A stretch of 64,000 nt of DNA. It comes from an uncultured bacterium (GTDB lineage: Bacteria > Bacillota > Clostridia > Oscillospirales > Oscillospiraceae). The notes under the pieces were generated by a model. The model was not told the DNA's origin. It was given only the letters and a program-made list of their open reading frames with translations, and made no database searches. This document shows, one piece after another, positions 48,590-57,526 of the stretch. Where the stretch lies: NCBI GenBank assembly GCA_947176765.1, contig CAMWRX010000003.1, forward strand, positions 17,198 to 81,197, given 5' to 3'. Numbering within the stretch: position 1 is the stretch's first letter; the number at the start of each line of letters is the position of its first letter. The position numbers and the translations under genes are program-made.

Positions 48590-50725
48590 TTACCCCTTGA
48601 CCTCCAGCAGGGGCTCCCCCGCCTTGACCTGGCCGTCCGCAAGCGCCGCCACGCTGGCGTAATCGTCGGTGTTGCAGACGATCATGGGAGTGGTGCACAG
48701 GTAGCCCTCAGCCTTGATCGCCTTCATATCAAAGGAGATGAGCAGGTCGCCTTTCCTCACCTTCTGTCCCACTTCCACATGGGACTGGAAGTGCTTGCCG
48801 CCCAACTGAACGGTATTGATGCCGATGTGGAGCAGCAGCTCCACGCCGCCGTCGGTAACCAGACCAATGGCGTGCTTGGTGTCGAACAGGTTATCCACCA
48901 CCGCGTCCGCCGGGGCGAACAGCTTCCCGCTGCTGGGCTCGATGGCCACACCGTCTCCCAGCACGCAGGCGGCAAAGGCCTCGTCCTGCACCTCGGCCAT
49001 GGGCACCACGGCGCCGTCCATATGGGCGCACAGCACGGCGTCCGGTTTCTTTTCTGCGGCGGGCTTCGCGGCGGGAGCGGGGGCAGGCGCGGCGGCCTCC
49101 ATCTGATCCACCAGGTCGGCCTCGGGTGTGTCCATAAAGTCTACCAGATTGGATTTGATCACCGCCACCTGGGGGCCATAGATCACCTGTACGCCGTTGC
49201 CCTTGTGGATCACGCCGGAAGCCCCGGACTGCTTCAGCAACCCGTCGGACACCTTGCCTGCGTCCACCACGGTGACGCGCAGGCGGGTAGCGCAGCAGTC
49301 CACGTCGGACAGGTTGGCCTTGCCGCCCAGGCCCTTGAGAATGAGGGCGGACACGGGGTCGGATACCGCCGGGCCGGAGGAGCCGTCCGGGCCCACGCCG
49401 GTCTTGGCCTTGAAATCGGAGCGGGTGAACAGCTTGGTCTCCTCGCCTTCGTCCTCCCGGCCGGGGGTCTTGAGATTCATTTTGGTGATCATGAAATAGA
49501 ACGTGAAATAGTAGACCACAAAGTACGCCGCGCCCACAATGGGGATCCAAATCCAATGGGTCTTAGCGTTGCCCTGGAGGATGCCGAACAGAGTCAGGTC
49601 AATGACGCCGCCGGAGAATGTCATGCCCACGCCCACGTTAAAAATGTGCATCAGCATATAGGACAGGCCCGCGTACACGCAGTGGACCGCGTACATCAGC
49701 GGGGCCACGAACAGGAAGGTGAATTCCAGGGGCTCGGTGATGCCGGTGAGCATGGCGGTGAGGGCGGCAGAAAGGAGCAGGCCGCCCGCCGCCTTTTTCT
49801 TCCCGGTCTTGGCGGTCTTGTACATGGCCAGAGCCGCGCCGGGCAGGCCGAAAATCATGAAGGGGAACTTGCCCGCCATGAAACGGGTTGCGGAAACAGA
49901 GAACACCTCGGTGCTCTTGGAGGCCAGCTCGGCAAAGAAGATATTCTGCGCGCCCTGGATGGTCACGCCGTCGATGACGGCGGTGCCGCCCATGGCGGTC
50001 TGCCAGAAGGGCATATAGAACACATGGTGCAGGCCGAAGGGGATAAGGGCGCGCTCCAGCAGGCCGTAGATCCAGGTGCCCGCGTAGCCGGAACGGAGAA
50101 CCAGGTCACCCAGGGCGGCGATGCCCATCTGCACCACCGGCCAAATGAAGAACATGGCGATGCCCACGGCCACGAACACGATGGTGCACACGATAGGGAC
50201 AAACCGGGTGCCGCCGAAGAAGGACAGCACCTGGGGCAGCTGGATCTTATAGAAGCGGTTGTGGAGCGCCGCCACGCCCAGACCCACGATGATGCCGCCG
50301 AACACGCCCATTTGCAGGGTGGTGATACCCAGGGTGGAGGTGGTGGTGTTAGCCGCCATAGCCTCCACGCCGCCCCGGGCAGTAATCATGGCGGAGATGG
50401 CGGTGTTCATCACCAGATAGGCGATAGCGCCGGACAGGGCGGCCACTTCCTTCTCCTTTTTTGCCATGCCGATGGCCACGCCCATGGCAAACAGGAGCGC
50501 CAGGTTGTTGAATACCGCGCTGCCGCACTGGTTCATGATGTCCAGGATGGTGTACAGCACACCGCCCTCGTAGATCACGCCGGTGAGGCCGTAGGCCTCC
50601 AGCATGGTCTGATTGGTGAAAGAGCTGCCGATGCCCAGCAGCAATCCCGCCACCGGCAGCAGGGCGATGGGCAGCATGAACGAACGGCCCACCCGCTGCA
50701 ATACGCCAAAGATCTTGTCCTTCAT
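48590..50725 (-). CDS. PTS EIICBA permease, glucose/GlcNAc family
   Basis: ATG 50725 behind AAGGAGG gives 711 residues. Order is EIIC (about 1-400, some ten membrane segments; LPFGLHHVFYMPFWQ-like block ALIPFGLHHVFY and the GITEPLEFTFLFVAPLMY signature), EIIB (phospho-Cys in DVDCCATRLRVTV), an Ala/Pro linker, and EIIA (VELLLHIGINTVQLGGKHF, phospho-His). Uptake and phosphorylation of glucose or N-acetylglucosamine; sequence alone does not separate PtsG from NagE. It lies 104 bases downstream of a LicT/GlcT-type antiterminator gene and is probably cotranscribed with it. Confidence 0.92.
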   Translation of the reverse strand: MKDKIFGVLQRVGRSFMLPIALLPVAGLLLGIGSSFTNQTMLEAYGLTGVIYEGGVLYTILDIMNQCGSAVFNNLALLFAMGVAIGMAKKEKEVAALSGAIAYLVMNTAISAMITARGGVEAMAANTTTSTLGITTLQMGVFGGIIVGLGVAALHNRFYKIQLPQVLSFFGGTRFVPIVCTIVFVAVGIAMFFIWPVVQMGIAALGDLVLRSGYAGTWIYGLLERALIPFGLHHVFYMPFWQTAMGGTAVIDGVTIQGAQNIFFAELASKSTEVFSVSATRFMAGKFPFMIFGLPGAALAMYKTAKTGKKKAAGGLLLSAALTAMLTGITEPLEFTFLFVAPLMYAVHCVYAGLSYMLMHIFNVGVGMTFSGGVIDLTLFGILQGNAKTHWIWIPIVGAAYFVVYYFTFYFMITKMNLKTPGREDEGEETKLFTRSDFKAKTGVGPDGSSGPAVSDPVSALILKGLGGKANLSDVDCCATRLRVTVVDAGKVSDGLLKQSGASGVIHKGNGVQVIYGPQVAVIKSNLVDFMDTPEADLVDQMEAAAPAPAPAAKPAAEKKPDAVLCAHMDGAVVPMAEVQDEAFAACVLGDGVAIEPSSGKLFAPADAVVDNLFDTKHAIGLVTDGGVELLLHIGINTVQLGGKHFQSHVEVGQKVRKGDLLISFDMKAIKAEGYLCTTPMIVCNTDDYASVAALADGQVKAGEPLLEVKG

Positions 50726-50829
50726 AGATACGCCTCCTTGTATTTTTTCAGGTTTTGCAAATATGTAAAACCTGTACTCCACCCACAGGATTCCCCTCCC
50801 GTGGATGAAATATGAGTCCCGCTCGAAAA

Positions 50830-51687
50830 TTAGTCACGATCCCGCTGTTTACTTCCCAGGTTGATGCGCTTGAGGTGGATGGTCAGGTAGATCAGCTCCG
50901 CGTCGGACACCTCTTTTTGATAGGCGTTGCGGATGTACTCCGCGATGTGCTGGGCGCATTTGTAATGCTGCTTGCAGCTGCGCCGGATCATCTCCTGGAA
51001 CTCGTCGTCATACTCGTCCGGGTGGCTGGGCGCGGCCTGGAACAGCCGCTGGGCAAAATACCGCAGGTGGACGATAAACCGATTGAAGTCCAACGATTCC
51101 CGGTCGAACTTCTTCTGGTAGTAATATTCCACCACATCCAGCGCTCCCTGAATCAGCTTGGTGATGTCATACATCACGCTCATGCTGGTGTTCAACTCGG
51201 AGTTGACGATATGCAGGGCGATGAAGGCGGCCTCGCTGGAGTTCAGGTCGGTCTTAGTCTCCTGCCGGATGGCCCGCAGGCAGTGCTGGCCCAGGTGATA
51301 CTCGGTGGGATAGTAGCTCATGATCGCCCCTTCCAGGGGGTTGGCAAATTCCACACCGTCCTGCTTACGTTTGATGGCAAAGCTAATATGGTCGGCCAGC
51401 GTAATGAGCAGGGATTCATTCAGCGGCACGGAAATCTGGCTTTTGATGTATTCGATCAGATCCTGCGTCAGCCTCAAATGCTCCAGCGGGATCTGTTCGC
51501 ACAGCTCCCGCAGCTTGCGCTGCTCCGCTTTGCCCTCCATGTGGTAGGTCTTTTCCACCAAGGCGGGGTCGATGCGCTCACCGGGCTTGCGCTTGAACCC
51601 CAAACCCTTGCCGGTGACGATCATTTCGCGGCCTTTGTCGTCCACCACGCAGAGGATATTGTTGTTGATGACCTTTTTCACACGCAA
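50830..51687 (-). CDS. licT: BglG/LicT-family transcriptional antiterminator
   Basis: 285 residues; TTG 51687 gives the exact family N-terminus (MRVKKVINNNILCVVDDKGREMIVTGKGLGF), with GTG 51681 as alternative. The CAT RNA-binding domain (1-55) is followed by two PRD domains (about 65-170 and 175-285) with conserved His in YHLGQHCL-type and LTIHLKRI contexts. It binds a RAT hairpin in its own leader (51775-51803) to prevent termination, under PTS control. It should govern the downstream permease; glucose-type (GlcT) versus glucoside-type control is not decided. Confidence 0.9.
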   Translation of the reverse strand: MRVKKVINNNILCVVDDKGREMIVTGKGLGFKRKPGERIDPALVEKTYHMEGKAEQRKLRELCEQIPLEHLRLTQDLIEYIKSQISVPLNESLLITLADHISFAIKRKQDGVEFANPLEGAIMSYYPTEYHLGQHCLRAIRQETKTDLNSSEAAFIALHIVNSELNTSMSVMYDITKLIQGALDVVEYYYQKKFDRESLDFNRFIVHLRYFAQRLFQAAPSHPDEYDDEFQEMIRRSCKQHYKCAQHIAEYIRNAYQKEVSDAELIYLTIHLKRINLGSKQRDRD

Positions 51688-51701
51688 GCTCCCACCCCCT
51701 C

Positions 51702-51784
51702 GAAAAAAGAAACCAACCTCGAAGGGATATTCCCGCGCCGTCTAAAGCGCACAGGAATCAATCCGGACGAAGTTGGTCAAGCCC
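51702..51784 (-). terminator. Leader terminator of antiterminator-PTS operon
   Basis: On the minus strand GACCAACTTCG pairs with CGAGGTTGGT, followed by TTCTTTTTT (51702-51721). The 5' arm overlaps the 3' end of the RAT hairpin, so RAT and terminator exclude each other. Confidence 0.75.
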
Positions 51785-51803
51785 AGCGAACTGGTAACAT
51801 TCC
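51775..51803 (-). promoter_or_regulatory. RAT (ribonucleic antiterminator) element
   Basis: Minus-strand GGAATGTTACCAG-TTCG-CTGGGCTTGACC matches the BglG-family RAT layout (GGATTGTTACTG...CAGGCAAAACC), with a short stem and offset purine/AT interior loops. Immediately upstream of, and overlapping, the leader terminator. Confidence 0.75.
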
Positions 51804-51821
51804 AACGGTTCAATTACAGTT

Positions 51822-51850
51822 ACTATAGCCTCTCTGTGAAAAGATGTCAA
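51822..51850 (-). promoter_or_regulatory. Promoter of antiterminator-PTS operon
   Basis: TTGACA (51845-51850), 17-base spacer, TATAGT (51822-51827) on the minus strand; transcription starts about 15-20 bases before the RAT element. Confidence 0.85.
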
Positions 51851-51970
51851 GAAGAGGAACGGTTAAAAAGCGTTTTCTGCTGATTGCACAATTTGTACGC
51901 GGCTTTTTTGAGGCTTTTGACCAATAGCCGTTACTGTTTAGCCGTACGCCAAAATCATAGCAGCAACATA

Positions 51971-52228
51971 ACTCGACAGGCTTTCGTCGAAGCCTGTCGA
52001 GTTTGGGTCAATGTGGCAAAAATGTTTTCTGGCCTTCAAAAAGCGGAAAGCCAAAGGGACTGTCATTCGCCCTGTGGGCGGACGACCTATGGCAGTCCTT
52101 TTATTTTTATTTTGCATTGACGAAAAAGATGCACCGAATGGAATGTCCACAAAAAGGGAAGCCGGCAAATTTCTTGTGGAAATTTGTCGGCTTCATTGGC
52201 TCAATGTGGTAAACATGCTTTCCCAGCC
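51971..52228. repeat. Two diverged copies of an intergenic hairpin unit
   Basis: Each copy is a long perfect hairpin followed by TTGG(G/C)TCAATGTGG(C/T)AAA: copy A hairpin 51971-52002 and tail 52008-52034, copy B hairpin 52158-52194 and tail 52201-52228. Hairpin sequences differ but their spacing to the shared tail is the same. On the minus strand the copy B hairpin is followed by CCCTTTTT, so these may be 3' ends of two related small RNAs. No gene is seen in 51853-52410; the GC-rich stretch 52240-52330 holds several short inverted repeats. Confidence 0.5.
52057..52107 (+). terminator. Terminator-like hairpin between repeat copies
   Basis: ggactg...cagtcc enclosing TCATTCGCCC-tgt-GGGCGGACGA, followed by TTTTATTTTT. 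The inner stem resembles the terminators after tRNA-Val and tRNA-Tyr. Confidence 0.6.
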
Positions 52229-52370
52229 TTGACAAAATGGGGCCCCCGCCGTTAGGCGGCAAAGCCGCCCCAGGCCTAAGCGGGCCAAAGGCCCGCCCAC
52301 GGCAAAGCCGCCTTTCAGGCTTTGTGGGGAAAGGAGGAACAGCGGAATGAGCGCACTCCGGCGTTTTTGC

Positions 52371-52410
52371 AAAAAACGTCGGAGCAAGCGATATGAAGCT
52401 TGCTCCGACG
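52371..52410 (-). terminator. tRNA-Arg terminator
   Basis: Minus-strand CGTCGGAGCAAGC-ttcatatc-GCTTGCTCCGACG followed by TTTTTT, starting right at the tRNA 3' end. Confidence 0.85.
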
Positions 52411-52486
52411 TGGCACGCCCGGAGGGACTCGAACCCCCAACATTCAGAACCGGAATCTGACGCTCTATCCATTGAACTACGGGCGC
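52411..52486 (-). tRNA. tRNA-Arg (anticodon CCG)
   Basis: Minus-strand cloverleaf: acceptor GCGCCCG/CGGGCGT, D-arm with AATGGATAGA, anticodon stem TCAGA-TTCCGGT-TCTGA (anticodon CCG, reads CGG), T-arm GGGGGTTCGAGTCCCTC-type loop, encoded CCA at 52411-52413. Confidence 0.95.
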
Positions 52487-52506
52487 ATTTCTTTAAGCGC
52501 TCATAC

Positions 52507-52535
52507 AGTATAGCAGGATTTTTATCCGTTGTAAA
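52507..52535 (-). promoter_or_regulatory. tRNA-Arg promoter
   Basis: TTTACA (52530-52535), 17-base spacer, TATACT (52507-52512) on the minus strand, 20 bases before the tRNA. Confidence 0.75.
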
Positions 52536-52609
52536 GGGAGAATTTGAGAAAATTTTCGGGCCTGAAATTTTCTTGTGCAGTTTGCCCGCTACAAAATCCC
52601 CTGTCCGCC

Positions 52610-52638
52610 TTGCTTTTTCCCCCGCAATTTGCTATGCT
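52610..52638 (+). promoter_or_regulatory. Promoter of the aconitase-family gene
   Basis: TTGCTT (52610-52615), 17-base spacer, TATGCT (52633-52638), about 32 bases before the start codon. Confidence 0.6.
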
Positions 52639-52670
52639 AAAGCAAATCGTCCCACTGAGAGGAGATACAC

Positions 52671-54887
52671 ATGATTACCATTAACAATTCCCCGGTTCGC
52701 TGGCAAGACGGCCGCTTCGTTCCCGCCGAGACCCCCAATGGCCGGGAGGGCACCATGGCCCACACCATCCTCATGGCCCACAACACCTCCAACAGCTCTG
52801 ACCGGCTGTCCATCCGCTTCGACGCCATGGCCTCCCACGACATCACCTACGTGGGCATCATCCAGACCGCCCGGGCCTCCGGCATGAAGGAATTCCCCCT
52901 GCCCTACGTACTCACCAACTGCCACAACTCCCTGTGCGCCGTGGGTGGCACCATTAACGAGGACGACCATGTCTTTGGCCTGTCCGCCGCGAAAAAGTAC
53001 GGCGGCGAGTTTGTCCCCGCCCACCAGGCCGTCATCCACTCCTATATGCGGGAGCGGTACGCCGCCCCCGGCAAGATGATCCTGGGCTCCGACTCCCACA
53101 CCCGGTACGGCGCCTACGGCTGTATGTCCATCGGCGAGGGTGGCCCCGAGCTGGCCCGCCAACTGCTGAAAAAAACCTACGACATCGCCTATCCCAAGGT
53201 GGTCGCCATCTACCTCTCCGGCGCGCCCCGGCCCGGCGTGGGCCCCCAGGACGTGGCTTTGGCCCTGGTGGGCGCTACCTTTAAAAACGGCGCGGTGAAG
53301 AACGCCGTCATGGAGTTCTTCGGCCCCGGCGTAGCCAGCCTCTCCATGGACTACCGGGCGGGCATCGACGTGATGACCACCGAGACCACCTGCCTGTCCT
53401 CCGTGTGGCAGACCGATGAGCAGACCAAAACCGCCCTCACCCTGCTGGGCCGGGGGGACAGCTACCGGGAGATGGCCCCGGCGGAGGGCGCATACTACGA
53501 CGGCGTGGTCACCGTGGAGCTGGACAAGGTGGAGCCCATGATCGCCCTGCCCTTCCACCCCTCCAACGCCTACACCATCCGTGAGTTCAAGGCCAACATG
53601 GCCGACCTGCTCCACCAGGTGGACGTGGACGCGGCGGAGCAGCTTGGCGTGAAGAACGCCCCGTCTCTCACCAACAAGATCGTGGACGGCCGGTTCCACG
53701 TGGATCAGGGCGTCATTGCCGGGTGCTCCGGCGGCACCTACCAGAACCTGAAGCGGGCCGCCGAGATTCTCAAGGGCTGCGCCATCGGCTCCGATGCCTT
53801 CTGGCTGTCCTGCTACCCCGGCTCCATGCCCATCAACCTGGAGCTGACCCGCGACGGCTCCATCGCCCAGCTCATGGCGGCGGGGGCGTCCATCCGCTCC
53901 TGCTTCTGCGGGCCCTGCTTCGGCGCGGGGGACGTGCCCGCCAACGGGGCCTTCTCCATCCGTCACTCCACCCGCAACTTCCCCAACCGGGAGGGAAGTA
54001 AGCCCGGCGACGGCCAGATCTCCTATGTGGCCCTCATGGACGCCCGGTCCATCGCCGCCACCGCCCGGATGGGCGGGGTGCTCACCGGCGCGGACGAACT
54101 TCCCGACATCCCCGCCGACCGGGCGGACGAGCAGTGGAATTACGACGACTCCGCCTACAAATCCCGGGTGTACTTCGGCGTGGGCAAGCCCCAGCCCGAG
54201 TCCGAGCTGGTGTTCGGCCCCAACATCGCCGACTGGCCCGAGCAGATTCCCCTGCCGGACAACCTGCTGCTCACCTGCTGCGCCGCCATCTATGACCCCG
54301 TGACCACCACCGATGAGCTGATCCCCTCCGGGGAGACCTCCTCCTACCGATCCAACCCCCTAAAACTGTCTGAGTTCGCCCTCTCCCGGAAGGATCCCCA
54401 ATATGTCCCCCGTGCCAAGGCTGTCCAGGCCGTGGAGAAGCTGCGCCGGGAGAACCCGGATGCCCCCGAGGTAAAAGAGGCACTGGCCGGCTATGATCCC
54501 GCCCGCACAGGGCTGGGCTCCCTGGTGATGGCCCTGAAACCCGGCGACGGCTCCGCCCGGGAGCAGGCCGCCTCCTGCCAGCGGGTTCTGGGCGGCTGCG
54601 CCAACATCGCGGGCGAGTACGCCACCAAGCGCTACCGCTCCAACGTGGTCAACTGGGGAATGCTCCCCTTCACCGCCGACGGCCTGGCGGAGCTGAACCT
54701 CCAGCCCGGCGACCGGGTCTACATCCCCGGCGTCCGCGCCCTGCTGGAGGGGGACGGCGAGACAATCCAGGCCGCCATTCTGCGGGAAGGCGGCGAAACC
54801 AGCGTCACCCTGTCCCTGCCCGGACTGACAAGAGAGGAGCGGGACATCATCCTGGCCGGGTGTCTCATCAACTACTACGCGCAATGA
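52671..54887 (+). CDS. Aconitase-superfamily hydratase (YbhJ-like)
   Basis: 738 residues from ATG 52671 behind GAGAGGAGA. Aconitase motifs: [37 protein letters not shown] and [37 protein letters not shown], providing the three [4Fe-4S] cysteines, and a C-terminal swivel domain ([16 protein letters not shown]). Order and length match the YbhJ-type putative hydratases rather than citrate-cycle AcnA/AcnB. The substrate is unknown. The last residues are unusual: the gene now ends NYYAQ, while a second copy of its 3' end further on reads NYYAEA, so the original C-terminus has been displaced by a small insertion. Confidence 0.85.
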   Translation: MITINNSPVRWQDGRFVPAETPNGREGTMAHTILMAHNTSNSSDRLSIRFDAMASHDITYVGIIQTARASGMKEFPLPYVLTNCHNSLCAVGGTINEDDHVFGLSAAKKYGGEFVPAHQAVIHSYMRERYAAPGKMILGSDSHTRYGAYGCMSIGEGGPELARQLLKKTYDIAYPKVVAIYLSGAPRPGVGPQDVALALVGATFKNGAVKNAVMEFFGPGVASLSMDYRAGIDVMTTETTCLSSVWQTDEQTKTALTLLGRGDSYREMAPAEGAYYDGVVTVELDKVEPMIALPFHPSNAYTIREFKANMADLLHQVDVDAAEQLGVKNAPSLTNKIVDGRFHVDQGVIAGCSGGTYQNLKRAAEILKGCAIGSDAFWLSCYPGSMPINLELTRDGSIAQLMAAGASIRSCFCGPCFGAGDVPANGAFSIRHSTRNFPNREGSKPGDGQISYVALMDARSIAATARMGGVLTGADELPDIPADRADEQWNYDDSAYKSRVYFGVGKPQPESELVFGPNIADWPEQIPLPDNLLLTCCAAIYDPVTTTDELIPSGETSSYRSNPLKLSEFALSRKDPQYVPRAKAVQAVEKLRRENPDAPEVKEALAGYDPARTGLGSLVMALKPGDGSAREQAASCQRVLGGCANIAGEYATKRYRSNVVNWGMLPFTADGLAELNLQPGDRVYIPGVRALLEGDGETIQAAILREGGETSVTLSLPGLTREERDIILAGCLINYYAQ

Positions 54888-55075
54888 TGTCCCGCTCCGG
54901 GACCCGCCGTAAGGCGGGACGCGCTATGCGCGTACAAGCGTTTTGCGAAGCAAAACCTTGAAATTGGCAGAATTCATTTCTGCCAATTTGAGATCAATCA
55001 GGGGCCCCCGGGCGGCGTCAGCCGCATGGGGCGCGGGACATCATCCTGGCCGGGTGCCTCATCAACTACTACGCG
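54839..55075 (+). repeat. 43-bp direct repeat flanking a 151-bp hairpin-rich insert
   Basis: The 3' end of the hydratase gene (54839-54881) recurs at 55033-55075 with one mismatch in 43. The second copy continues GAGGCGTAA, the likely ancestral stop, and then supplies the ribosome site of the next gene. The insert 54882-55032 has hairpins cccgcc/ggcggg (54903-54918), gttttgc/gcaaaac (54940-54956) and a perfect 12-base stem aaattggcagaa/ttctgccaattt (54961-54989). Confidence 0.8.
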
Positions 55076-55089
55076 GAGGCGTAACCCTT

Positions 55090-55617
55090 ATGGACTTGGA
55101 GCTGTATGTCCCCAAGCTGGACGAGCTGTGGTTCTACCAGCGGATGATGTCCGACCCCGCCACCATGGCCTATAACGCGGGCTACGACCCCTGGCCGGGC
55201 TACCACCGGGACACCGGCTGCATCGACTTCCCGGAGGAGGAGTGGGCCGACTGGCATGCCCATTGGATCGGACAGGAGCCGAAGCGGTTCTACGCCTACA
55301 TCCGGCGGAAATCCGACGGCGCGTGGATCGGCGACGTGAATTTTCATTACACAATGTCGGCGGACTGGTGGGACATGGGCATTGTGATCTACGCCCCCTA
55401 CCGGGGCCGGGGCTATGCCGCGCCCGCTCTGGCGCTGATGCTGGACCACGCCTTCCGGGACTGCGGCGTCAGCCGCATCCACAACTACTTTGAAACCACC
55501 AGGGACGCCGCCTGGAAGGCCCATCTGGCAGCGGGCTTCCGGGACGCGGGCACGGTGAACGGCATCCGCCACCTGATGCTGACCCGCGAGGAGTACCTGG
55601 CCGCCTACGCCGAATAA
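55090..55617 (+). CDS. GNAT-family N-acetyltransferase
   Basis: 175 residues from ATG 55090, preceded by GGAGG (55075-55079); a longer frame reading back through the repeat is an artefact. GNAT pattern of the RimJ/RimL type: IGDVNFHYTMSADWWDMGIVIYAPYRGRGYAAPALALMLDHAF (motif A, RGRGYA for acetyl-CoA) and HNYFETTRDAAWKAHLAAGF (motif B). Substrate unknown. The region before the hydratase insertion suggests it was once tightly coupled to that gene. Confidence 0.85.
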   Translation: MDLELYVPKLDELWFYQRMMSDPATMAYNAGYDPWPGYHRDTGCIDFPEEEWADWHAHWIGQEPKRFYAYIRRKSDGAWIGDVNFHYTMSADWWDMGIVIYAPYRGRGYAAPALALMLDHAFRDCGVSRIHNYFETTRDAAWKAHLAAGFRDAGTVNGIRHLMLTREEYLAAYAE

Positions 55618-55622
55618 AACCC

Positions 55623-55660
55623 ACAGGGACGGAACTTAATGGTTCCGTCCCTGTTTCTTA
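55623..55660 (+). terminator. Terminator after acetyltransferase
   Basis: cagggacggaac-ttaatg-gttccgtccctg followed by TTTCTTA. Confidence 0.8.
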
Positions 55661-55673
55661 ATCACTGTGCGGG

Positions 55674-55702
55674 TAGACACGCCGCCAGTTTTGTGCTATG
55701 AT
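55674..55702 (+). promoter_or_regulatory. Promoter of lipoprotein gene
   Basis: TAGACA (55674-55679), 17-base spacer, TATGAT (55697-55702). Confidence 0.6.
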
Positions 55703-55744
55703 GTCCACAGACAAAGTTCGACACGATTTACGGAGGTGTGTCCT

Positions 55745-56401
55745 ATGTGGACAAAACGATATCTCTCTCTGCTGCTGGTGGCCTTGATGGCGCTGACCCT
55801 CACCGCCTGCGGCGCGGCTTTGAAGAAAGACAAAAATACAGCGATGAACATCCAGCCCGTCCAGCTCTCCGAGGAAGAGGCCGGCCTGATGGAACTGCTG
55901 GACATCGACCCGTCGGCTTATCGTATCTTTGACTTTGACGTGGCCGGGGCACAGTCCATCCGGCTCCGGGCCTATGAGCTGGTGAATGGAGAGTGGGAGT
56001 GTGTGACCCATGGCGCCCAAGAGGCAGCCAATGGCACAGGGCGAATTGCTCTGACCTTTGGCAAGATGACCGAAGGCGGCCGGATGGCGTGCAAGGACAG
56101 CAGCGGCGTCTTTGCCCAGGAGTTCACCATGAAGGCGGACGGCACCTCCGGTATGGCTTTCGCCACTTCCGTATTGACCGATATGTCCTCTATCGAGCTG
56201 GATCAGGAAATCCCCCTGGCTCTCCAAGTTGCCACGTCTAAAAGCGAATTCAGCACCTATAGCGTAGACTATTTCGGTATGCCGAGGGAGTTGGCCAAGC
56301 ACGATTATGAGCATGTTTACGCCATCACTGTGACCTTCAGCACGAAGGCGGCGTCCGAGCTGTTGGACGTCCCCTCGGCCGAGCCCTCCCCCGCCAATTA
56401 A
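55745..56401 (+). CDS. Predicted lipoprotein of unknown function
   Basis: 218 residues from ATG 55745 behind ACGGAGG. Signal peptide MWTKRYLSLLLVALMALTLTAC with a lipobox Cys at 22. The mature part is a mixed alpha/beta domain with no recognised family (LDIDPSAYRIFDFDVAGAQSIRLRAYEL, GTGRIALTFGKM), ending in a Ser/Pro-rich tail. Single-gene unit with its own promoter and terminator. Membrane-anchored on the outer face. Confidence 0.7.
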   Translation: MWTKRYLSLLLVALMALTLTACGAALKKDKNTAMNIQPVQLSEEEAGLMELLDIDPSAYRIFDFDVAGAQSIRLRAYELVNGEWECVTHGAQEAANGTGRIALTFGKMTEGGRMACKDSSGVFAQEFTMKADGTSGMAFATSVLTDMSSIELDQEIPLALQVATSKSEFSTYSVDYFGMPRELAKHDYEHVYAITVTFSTKAASELLDVPSAEPSPAN

Positions 56402-56408
56402 ACGCGGC

Positions 56409-56440
56409 CGCCCCCCGGCATGAGCCGGGGGGCGTTTTTT
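56409..56440 (+). terminator. Lipoprotein gene terminator
   Basis: cgccccccggc-atga-gccggggggcg followed by TTTTTT; abuts the stop of the convergent HAD gene. Confidence 0.85.
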
Positions 56441-57114
56441 CACAGTTCAAGCCAGTTTTGCAGGTCGCTCAAATCCTCCGCGATATGTACATAGGGGAAC
56501 GGCTGGAAGGCGGGGGCCTGGGTGGTGCCGTTGAGCACCGCGCAGAAGTCGCAGCCCCCCGCCTGGGCGGTGGCGGCGTCGATGACGGTGTCCCCGCAGA
56601 ACAGCACCTGCTCCGCGTGCAGGCCCAGCTTTTCCAGGGCCAGCCGCAGGCCCTCGGGATGGGGCTTGGCGTGGTGAACCTCGTCCCCGCCGATGACCAG
56701 ATCCAGCAGATCTAAATGCCCCTGGTGGGCGAAAATGCGCCGGATGGTGTCCCCCGGCTTGGTGGACACGATGGCGGTGCGCGCACCCGCGTCCCGCAGC
56801 GCCCCCAATAGCTCCACGGCCCCCGGGAGGAGGACGGTACCCTCGATCATCATCCTCCGGCCCTGTCCCTGGCCCTTGACCCCCACGGTGTTCTGAAATA
56901 CGCGGTAGAACACCTCCTGCCGCTCAGGGTCGTGATCGCCGGTGATGAGGGAGTAGCCGTCCGCCAGCGTCATCCCGATGGTGCGCCGCACCTGTTCCAC
57001 CGTGGGCGGCTCCAGTCCCAGCTCGGCGAAGCCCAGCCGGTAGCCCTCGGCGATGGCGGGGGTGGAGTCCCCCAGGGTGTAGTCAAAGTCGAAAAATACC
57101 CCTTGATAGTTCAT
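56440..57114 (-). CDS. HAD-family phosphatase (phosphoglycolate phosphatase-like)
   Basis: 224 residues from ATG 57114. HAD motifs: I FFDFDYTLGDST (DFDYT), II AIVSTKPG, III Lys in HHAKPHPEGL and IV FCGDTVIDAATAQAGG. The helical cap between motifs I and II is the C1 type of Gph/beta-phosphoglucomutase relatives. Substrate cannot be read. Own promoter at 57166-57194. Confidence 0.85.
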   Translation of the reverse strand: MNYQGVFFDFDYTLGDSTPAIAEGYRLGFAELGLEPPTVEQVRRTIGMTLADGYSLITGDHDPERQEVFYRVFQNTVGVKGQGQGRRMMIEGTVLLPGAVELLGALRDAGARTAIVSTKPGDTIRRIFAHQGHLDLLDLVIGGDEVHHAKPHPEGLRLALEKLGLHAEQVLFCGDTVIDAATAQAGGCDFCAVLNGTTQAPAFQPFPYVHIAEDLSDLQNWLEL

Positions 57115-57165
57115 GATATGACCTCGGTTTTCAAAAGTCGGTCCCGCTCACGGGCCGTTTGGGGA

Positions 57166-57194
57166 ATCATACCATAGCCGGGGACAGTTTTCAA
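57166..57194 (-). promoter_or_regulatory. Promoter of HAD phosphatase gene
   Basis: Minus-strand TTGAAA (57189-57194), 17-base spacer, TATGAT (57166-57171). Confidence 0.65.
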
Positions 57195-57205
57195 CACTTA
57201 AATAT

Positions 57206-57523
57206 TTAACTTTCCGCCTGCTCCAGCAGATTCGCCGCGCCGTAGCGCAGGCAGCGGTACAGCCGCTGACGGCCCCGCTTCAGTGTGCGGGATACGGTGG
57301 ACTTGTTCACCCCGCACTGTTTGGCAATGGCCTCCATGCTCATGTTCCGCCCGTAATAGAGGATCATGTACTCCCGCTGGCGCTCGGTCACGTCCTGGCG
57401 CAAAGCATGGGTCAGGTTGCGCTTCAGGCGGTTGATCTGATCCTTGTTGTCCTCCGCCATCAGGTTGGTGTACACCGCCAAATCCACCATGCCGAAGGTG
57501 TTGTCGTAAGAGATGGTTCGCAT
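57206..57523 (-). CDS. Sigma-70 region-4-like HTH protein
   Basis: 105 residues. The C-terminal half (TERQREYMILYYGRNMSMEAIAKQCGVNKSTVSRTLKRGRQRLYRCL) is a sigma region 4 HTH; there is no region 2, so it is not a full sigma factor. Such small proteins are common in Clostridia, often in mobile or tRNA-linked islands, as accessory regulators (YlxM-like or phage late regulators). It is followed by no clear terminator and lies three bases after the coiled-coil gene. Confidence 0.7.
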   Translation of the reverse strand: MRTISYDNTFGMVDLAVYTNLMAEDNKDQINRLKRNLTHALRQDVTERQREYMILYYGRNMSMEAIAKQCGVNKSTVSRTLKRGRQRLYRCLRYGAANLLEQAES

Positions 57524-57526
57524 GGC

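Noticed and set aside
48779..50815. 678-codon plus-strand open frame opposite the PTS permease
   Set aside because: His/Gly-rich shadow of a clear EIICBA gene.
52107..52472. Minus-strand frame over tRNA-Arg and its terminator
   Set aside because: Translated tRNA and repeat sequence.
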